Source: a virus. Taken from it: a DNA stretch of 52,775 nucleotides. The notes under the pieces are model-generated. The model saw nothing but the letters and a program-made list of their open reading frames with translations, was not told where the DNA came from and did not search any database. This document shows, piece after piece, positions 48,559-52,775 of the stretch (within the stretch, counting starts at the first letter, position 1; every line of letters begins with the position of its first letter). The position numbers were made by a program, and so were the translations under genes. The stretch covers positions 1 through 52,775 of the IMG/VR virus record IMGVR_UViG_3300042569_001606; one strand, written 5' to 3'.

Positions 48559-49878
48559 CTACGCAAACGGATCTGTCTCTGGCTTCCACTCGTTTGATGG
48601 CTCTGCATCGCGTTGCTTAAAGCGGAAAGGCAACCCGAGCTTGGCGGCTTTTTCGCGCTCCGGTGTGATCGCCCACGGTCCGGAGAGATCACCCCGCAGC
48701 TCTTCGTGGCGCACCGATCGCAGCTGGTACCCGATTCGCACCTGTGCGCCGTCCTCCAAGCAGATGCGGGAGTAGGGGCAGGGGTTGGCCGCAGGACCGA
48801 CGCACGAGGCCACCTGACGCGGGTGATACGGGCGCCGCTGTGCCTCGATGCGCGTGAGCGCCCACCAGCCTGCATCGGTCTGCCAGTCGTCGAGGTCACC
48901 TTGCCCGAGTGGGTACCGCTCACGGGCGAAAAACTGGCGGTTGCTCAGGGCGTCGAGCACGTCGGCATACCTGCCGGGGTCGAGCCCGTTGGCGAGGATC
49001 GTCTGGAGGTAGACGGCCCGCGTCGTGTCGATCCGCTTGTCCCTCGACAGCCCCGGCGAAACCGGGTGCGGCGTCGCCTTCGTGGGCTTCGGCGGAGCCA
49101 GCATCTCCGGGACACGCGGCACGCTCTTACGCAGCGTGTTGTAGATGACGCCTGCGACCTCGACGGGCACCTTGACGTCGGAGATCGATGCGATCGGGTC
49201 GCGCAGCAGCCACGCATAGCAGCGGATCTGGGGGTCCAGGCGGAGCTTGCGCCCGTAGCGGATCAGGTCGCGCTCCGCCGTCGTCTTGTGCTCGACGATC
49301 CACACGAGCCCGGTGCTTCGCTCCCGGATGAGCAGGTCCATCTCGCCGCCCTGTGCCCACCGGCGCCACGTTTTCTTGCCCGTGAGCGTCACGAGCTGGC
49401 CCTGACTCAGCTCGGTTGCGGGTGGCCTGTCGAGGATCGGCCCGCCGTGTTCCGGGTGCACGAGCCAGCGGCCCACCTGCGTGCCCACACCCAGGATCTC
49501 CCACTCTGTCGAGTCGTGCTGCCAGTGGTGCTCGACGTAGTGGGCGAACATCCCCCAGCTCTCGGCGGCGATCTCGTTGTTCTCCCGGTGCATCTCGTCG
49601 GGCATCAGGCCCTCGTATGCGGCCACGGCCTCGGCAACAGCGGCGCGGCGCTGGTCCAGCCACGGCTCGATGACGGCCCCGTACAACCAGAGGCACGACT
49701 GCGGCGGCAAGCAGCCGTTGCGGTACCACGCGTCAAGCAGCCTGTGGACCAACGAGCCCTGCCTGAGCGCAGCGGGCGACTCTCCCTTGGGGGCAAGGCC
49801 CTCGACGTAGCGGAAGGCCCATTTGCGCTCGCAGGCGGAGGTGCCGCGCTCGCTGTTCGTGACGACTCGCATCAGCAT
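48559..49878 (-). CDS. PD-(D/E)XK nuclease, Cas4/RecB-like with iron-sulfur cysteines
   Basis: 439 residues. The nuclease core is EMDLLIRERSTGLVWIVEHKTT (Asp, then Glu-x-Lys), followed by a QxxxY-like CYAWLL segment. A first Cys near residue 16 (TSACERKWAFRYVEGLAP) and a C-terminal triplet CVGPAANPCPYSRIC form the pattern of a 4Fe-4S cluster seen in Cas4 and AddB-type nucleases. It would produce single strands for Sak4. ATG 49878 overlaps the upstream stop. Confidence 0.87.
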   Translation of the reverse strand: MLMRVVTNSERGTSACERKWAFRYVEGLAPKGESPAALRQGSLVHRLLDAWYRNGCLPPQSCLWLYGAVIEPWLDQRRAAVAEAVAAYEGLMPDEMHRENNEIAAESWGMFAHYVEHHWQHDSTEWEILGVGTQVGRWLVHPEHGGPILDRPPATELSQGQLVTLTGKKTWRRWAQGGEMDLLIRERSTGLVWIVEHKTTAERDLIRYGRKLRLDPQIRCYAWLLRDPIASISDVKVPVEVAGVIYNTLRKSVPRVPEMLAPPKPTKATPHPVSPGLSRDKRIDTTRAVYLQTILANGLDPGRYADVLDALSNRQFFARERYPLGQGDLDDWQTDAGWWALTRIEAQRRPYHPRQVASCVGPAANPCPYSRICLEDGAQVRIGYQLRSVRHEELRGDLSGPWAITPEREKAAKLGLPFRFKQRDAEPSNEWKPETDPFA

Positions 49879-50540
49879 CAGAGATCTCCGAAGTCGCGGG
49901 GTTCATCGGCCAGCAGATCGTCGAGGTCGGCATCACCGAGGCCGCCCGACGTCATGCCCATCCGGACCAGCGACTGGTAAGCGGCCTGCTCTCCGCCATC
50001 CGGGTCGTGGAGCTCAAGCCCAAGGTGGCCATCGCGTTCAAGGGTGGCGCGGCGGGTTCGTGGAAGGTCGACGGTGCGGATCTCGTCGTGGTTGAGGGTG
50101 CCGGTGTTCGTGTTGAACCTCACGTCATCGTCGTCGCCGACCCATTCCTGCTTGTTCAGGGCGGCGACAGCGTTGACCACACGGCGGCAGGTGGCGATGT
50201 CCATCTGGCCCATGTGCGCCTGCTCCGGGGTGAGCCGCAGCGTCGAGGCCAGCCAGCCGTAAGCCTCGCCACGCGTCATCGTGCCGTTGCGCCAGAGGCG
50301 ATCGAACACCGCGTGGGCGAGGGACCGAGCCCGCCGCAGCTCAGGGTTTGCGGGCACGCCCAGCGCCTTGTCGGTGCCAGGGTGGCAGCCAACCCACCCG
50401 CCACAGCCCTCGCAGAGCCAGAACAGCTTGTCCTTGAGGTCGACGCGGCCCCGGTACAGCTCGTCGCCTCGACGAAGCCGCATCTGTATGCGGCCACCGC
50501 AGCACGTCGACGGTGCGCGTTTTGGAATGCGGAAGGCCAC
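49878..50540 (-). CDS. DUF3268-type zinc-finger protein
   Basis: 220 residues from GTG 50540. CC, then CEGCGGWVGCHPGTDKALGVPANPELRRARSLAHAVFD is the DUF3268 signature (zinc-finger-containing phage/mobile-element protein), and MGQMDIATCRRVV is the conserved C-terminal motif. The C-terminal ~100 residues are an added acidic region. Longer upstream reading frames run through the XRE gene and are rejected. Confidence 0.8.
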   Translation of the reverse strand: MAFRIPKRAPSTCCGGRIQMRLRRGDELYRGRVDLKDKLFWLCEGCGGWVGCHPGTDKALGVPANPELRRARSLAHAVFDRLWRNGTMTRGEAYGWLASTLRLTPEQAHMGQMDIATCRRVVNAVAALNKQEWVGDDDDVRFNTNTGTLNHDEIRTVDLPRTRRATLERDGHLGLELHDPDGGEQAAYQSLVRMGMTSGGLGDADLDDLLADEPRDFGDL

Positions 50541-50542
50541 GG

Positions 50543-50758
50543 TTACCCCCAGAAGTCGACGGGTTCCACGTCGACGGCAGTGGCGATGGCTTCGAGGCTC
50601 GACACCTGAAGCGCTGCGCCGTTTTCGTTGATCGCCCGGTACAGCGTCGAGGTGGACAGGCCTGCGGCTTTGGCGACCTCCGCCGTGCTCACGCCGATCC
50701 GTTCGCGGGCCTCGGTGAAAACCTTGGTGAACTGAAACTTCTGCTTCTTGCTGGCCAT
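50543..50758 (-). CDS. XRE/Cro-type helix-turn-helix regulator
   Basis: 71 residues from ATG 50758 with AAAGGAG upstream. VSTAEVAKAAGLSTSTLYRAINENGAALQVSSLEAIATAVDV is a Cro/C1-type DNA-binding fold. Leader TTCCCGCAAAGGAG is shared with the gene at 43304. It is positioned behind the helicase in the leftward operon from P1. A regulator of the shared phage promoter elements is possible. Confidence 0.82.
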   Translation of the reverse strand: MASKKQKFQFTKVFTEARERIGVSTAEVAKAAGLSTSTLYRAINENGAALQVSSLEAIATAVDVEPVDFWG

Positions 50759-50787
50759 GTTCTTGTTTCTCCTTTGCGGGAATGCGC

Positions 50788-52308
50788 TCAGAAAGCGCGG
50801 ATTGGCGTGCCTGCCCCGTCGAGGGCGGCAAGCACGAGGGTTTTGCGGGCACGGGTGATCGCGACGTAGGCCAGATTGCGTTCCTGGCCGACCTCCCACG
50901 CCTGCTTCGCCATCCGCGACGGCAGCCGGTGGGGGTCAAGGATCACGACGCGGTCAGCTTCGGAGCCCTTGGCCTTGTGGATCGTCGAGAGCGTGACGAC
51001 GTTCTTCACCTCGTCAGAGAACATCGACGTGATCGCCTCTTCCAGCTCGGGCAGCGTGCGCACTTCGAGGGCGAAGGCCCGCAGCGTCTCCACCTTGTCG
51101 TGGAGCGCTTCCAGCTTGTGCTCGTGGCCGGCCTTCTTCAGCTTCTCGGTCTGCGTCTTGGTGTAGCTGACCAGCTTTTCCAGCAGGTGCGACACTGACG
51201 TGGGGCGGAGCTGCTTCACGAGGGCGCTGAGCCCCTGGCCGATCTCGCGACCGAGCACGCGACACGGCACGCGCTTGCGCAGGAGGCGATAGGCCAGCGT
51301 GATCAGCGGAGCGGTGTTGCGGCAGATGACGAAGTCATCGGCAAGCCAGTCGTGTTTCTCCAGCGACGGCGCCAGCACGACGGTACCCGCAGGAGCCCCG
51401 GCGACTGCTTCGAGGTGCGGCACGAACTGCTTGGCGATCGCGACGACGTCGGTGGGGCAACGGTAGGTGACCGTGAGGGGGAACGCCTGAGCGCCAAACT
51501 CCCGACCGATGGCCCCGAGGCTGTCGCTGTCGGCGCCACGGAAGCCGTAGATGGCCTGATGGGCATCGCCCACGGCGATCAGGCGCCCGTCGTCAGCAAC
51601 CGCGCCGTGCAGCATCTTGCGCTGAATCGCGCTCACGTCTTGGGCCTCGTCGATCATCACCCACTTGAACCGGGGCATCGGCAGCCCAAGCACGACGGTC
51701 AGGTACAGCTGGTCGTCGAAGTCGATCACGTTCGTGTCGAGCAGGCCGATGCGGAGCACCTTGCGGGCGTGCTCGATGGCCTGCGGCATCAGCGTGTCGT
51801 CGTTGTACGGCGCCGCGATGTCGAAGTGGTCGATGATGTGATCCCACTCCGCCTTCGTGTCCTCGACGATGCCCACCGCGTTGTGGATGCCGCTCGGAAC
51901 AAGGCCGACGGTCTTGGCTTTGCCCACGAGCTTGCTGACCGTCGACGCCCACTTGCGGCACTCGGCGGAGCCTTTTCCAAACAGGTTGTCGATGATCGTG
52001 CTGGTCTTCTTGGCGTCGAGGCGAACGTTGCCAAACTCTCGGCAAACGCAGCGGTGACCGAGGCTGTTGAGCGTCATCGCGCTGACGTGCGACGGCATCC
52101 CGCGACCCTGCACCTCTTCCACGGCCTTCTTGTTGAAGGCGAGGTAGAGCACGCGATCGGTGCTGGGGATCCGCGTTGCTGCTTCGCGCAGCGTCGTCGT
52201 CTTGCCGGAGCCCGCGACCGCTTCGAGGATCGCGGCGCGGTGCTTGGGCGCGGGATCCTCTACCCAGGAGAAGAACGCGGCGTGCTGTGGGGTGATCTGA
52301 AAAGCCAT
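50788..52308 (-). CDS. UvrD/Rep-like superfamily 1 DNA helicase
   Basis: 506 residues. Walker A AGSGKTTT (about 32-39), motif Ia-type FNKKAVEE, Walker B WVMIDEAQDVSA, motif IV region, VTLSTIHKAKGSEADRVVI (motif V) and NLAYVAITRARKTL (motif VI). Shorter than UvrD (about 720), lacking some 1B/2B insertions. Likely acts in replication restart or with the recombination genes downstream. Confidence 0.93.
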   Translation of the reverse strand: MAFQITPQHAAFFSWVEDPAPKHRAAILEAVAGSGKTTTLREAATRIPSTDRVLYLAFNKKAVEEVQGRGMPSHVSAMTLNSLGHRCVCREFGNVRLDAKKTSTIIDNLFGKGSAECRKWASTVSKLVGKAKTVGLVPSGIHNAVGIVEDTKAEWDHIIDHFDIAAPYNDDTLMPQAIEHARKVLRIGLLDTNVIDFDDQLYLTVVLGLPMPRFKWVMIDEAQDVSAIQRKMLHGAVADDGRLIAVGDAHQAIYGFRGADSDSLGAIGREFGAQAFPLTVTYRCPTDVVAIAKQFVPHLEAVAGAPAGTVVLAPSLEKHDWLADDFVICRNTAPLITLAYRLLRKRVPCRVLGREIGQGLSALVKQLRPTSVSHLLEKLVSYTKTQTEKLKKAGHEHKLEALHDKVETLRAFALEVRTLPELEEAITSMFSDEVKNVVTLSTIHKAKGSEADRVVILDPHRLPSRMAKQAWEVGQERNLAYVAITRARKTLVLAALDGAGTPIRAF

Positions 52309-52324
52309 TGTGCTGTCCTCGTGT

Positions 52325-52339
52325 GCTGCTTCCCGCAGC
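52325..52339 (-). promoter_or_regulatory. GGGAN leader hairpin (copy 7, helicase)
   Basis: On the minus strand: stem GCTGC/GCAGC with loop GGGAA, then ACACGAGGAC and ATG 52308. No promoter element precedes it; intra-operon. Confidence 0.75.
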
Positions 52340-52359
52340 GGTGTGCTTGTGGTGGTTGC

Positions 52360-52623
52360 TCAGCCGTTGAGCGGCCAACCGCTTTTCTTCCAAACGGTGT
52401 TCTGCGTGATCTTCTTGCCGACCTTGACGACGTGGTCGACGACGACGTCAGCGACCGGGTTGATGTCAACCCTGCCGGACTCGTGAGCGACCGTCGCCGC
52501 ATAGATGGCGGCTTTTTCGGTGGCGTGGGTACGACCGATCTGAACCCAGCTCTGCGAGCGCAGGCACCAGTACTTGGCGACGTAGAACTCTGAGGCTTTG
52601 GGCTCGGTCTTGAGGGTGAACAT
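52360..52623 (-). CDS. First gene of the leftward operon, hypothetical
   Basis: 87 residues, MFTLKTEPKASEFYVAKYWCLRSQ... beta-rich N-terminus, helical middle, basic C-terminus (KVGKKITQNTVWKKS). The start at 52623 follows AGGAGG and the conserved GGGAT hairpin; transcription from element P1 (12-42 in the circle). No domain recognised. Confidence 0.72.
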   Translation of the reverse strand: MFTLKTEPKASEFYVAKYWCLRSQSWVQIGRTHATEKAAIYAATVAHESGRVDINPVADVVVDHVVKVGKKITQNTVWKKSGWPLNG

Positions 52624-52638
52624 CGGCGGACCTCCTGT

Positions 52639-52653
52639 GTCGCATCCCGCGAC
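52639..52653 (-). promoter_or_regulatory. GGGAN leader hairpin (copy 8)
   Basis: On the minus strand: stem GTCGC/GCGAC with loop GGGAT, then ACAGGAGG and ATG 52623. Six bases after the TACGGT of element P1 in the circular genome; the terminal repeat boundary falls inside it. Confidence 0.78.
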
Positions 52654-52775
52654 CCGCCGACCGTAACCCGCATTCGCAAAAAAAGGAAAGCGCTAAATGC
52701 GAAACCGTCGACTGACGGCCTGATCTGCTGCGCTTGCGTTCAGGCTTTTCTTTTTTCGGGAGGTGGAGGAAGCTG
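52649..52775. repeat. Terminal direct repeat (genome closure), copy 2
   Basis: Exact second copy of bases 1-127. When the window is circularised one copy drops out, leaving about 52,648 bp, and the leftward promoter at 12-42 becomes the promoter of the gene at 52360-52623. Confidence 0.93.

Noticed and set aside
1-52775. CRISPR arrays, insertion sequences, rRNA and tRNA genes
   Set aside because: No regularly spaced repeats, transposase motifs or RNA gene signatures were found by reading; a tool-based scan was not possible.

Overview
The window is a complete genome of a tailed double-stranded DNA phage with siphovirus-type gene content. Its last 127 bases (52649-52775) repeat its first 127 bases exactly, so the unique sequence is about 52,648 bp and closes into a circle; this is how a circularly permuted or assembled-through-the-ends phage genome appears. 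The sequence is visibly GC-rich. The host cannot be named from it. I recognise no integrase, excisionase, phage DNA polymerase, phage RNA polymerase or tRNA gene, so a virulent phage that borrows the host polymerases is the simplest reading.

Layout. (1) 52624-306 is a divergent control region: a leftward promoter plus an unusually structured 250-base rightward leader. (2) 307-15509, rightward, is the early DNA-metabolism arm, made of tightly overlapping genes: a replication initiator-like protein with iteron-like repeats inside its gene, a primase-helicase, a RuvC-like nuclease, an N4/N6 DNA methyltransferase, an HNH protein, two ParB-like proteins in tandem, a TET-associated-type glycosyltransferase, a DUF4942 protein, a cytosine-C5 methyltransferase, a small lipoprotein and several zinc-ribbon proteins. 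(3) After a strong terminator and a 350-base non-coding stretch (C-rich tract, G-quadruplex motif) comes the rightward late arm, 15885-41655: terminases, portal-MuF fusion, prohead protease, HK97-type capsid, head-tail connectors, tail tube, G/T tail chaperones, tape measure, tail tip, a lysis group (holin-like membrane proteins and an M15 endolysin) and further structural genes. (4) A dCTP deaminase gene (41731-42315) ends the rightward half. (5) 42316-52623 is entirely leftward: MarR-like and XRE-like regulators, a Gp37/Gp68 (DUF5131) protein, a third ParB-like protein, SSB, a Sak4-like recombinase, a Cas4/RecB-like nuclease, a DUF3268 zinc protein and a UvrD-like helicase.

How it fits together. 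The leftward arm looks like a recombination and regulation module (Sak4 + SSB + nuclease + helicase) serving the initiator/primase-helicase of the rightward arm. The ParB-ParB-glycosyltransferase-DUF4942 cluster with two methyltransferases looks like a DNA-modification module.

The most novel feature I see is regulatory. Eight genes on both strands begin with the same 5' leader: a 5-6 bp stem with covarying arms, a GGGAN loop, then a Shine-Dalgarno sequence and the start codon. At four of them the hairpin sits 6-9 bases downstream of a shared 30-31 bp promoter-like element, which puts it at the predicted 5' end of the mRNA.
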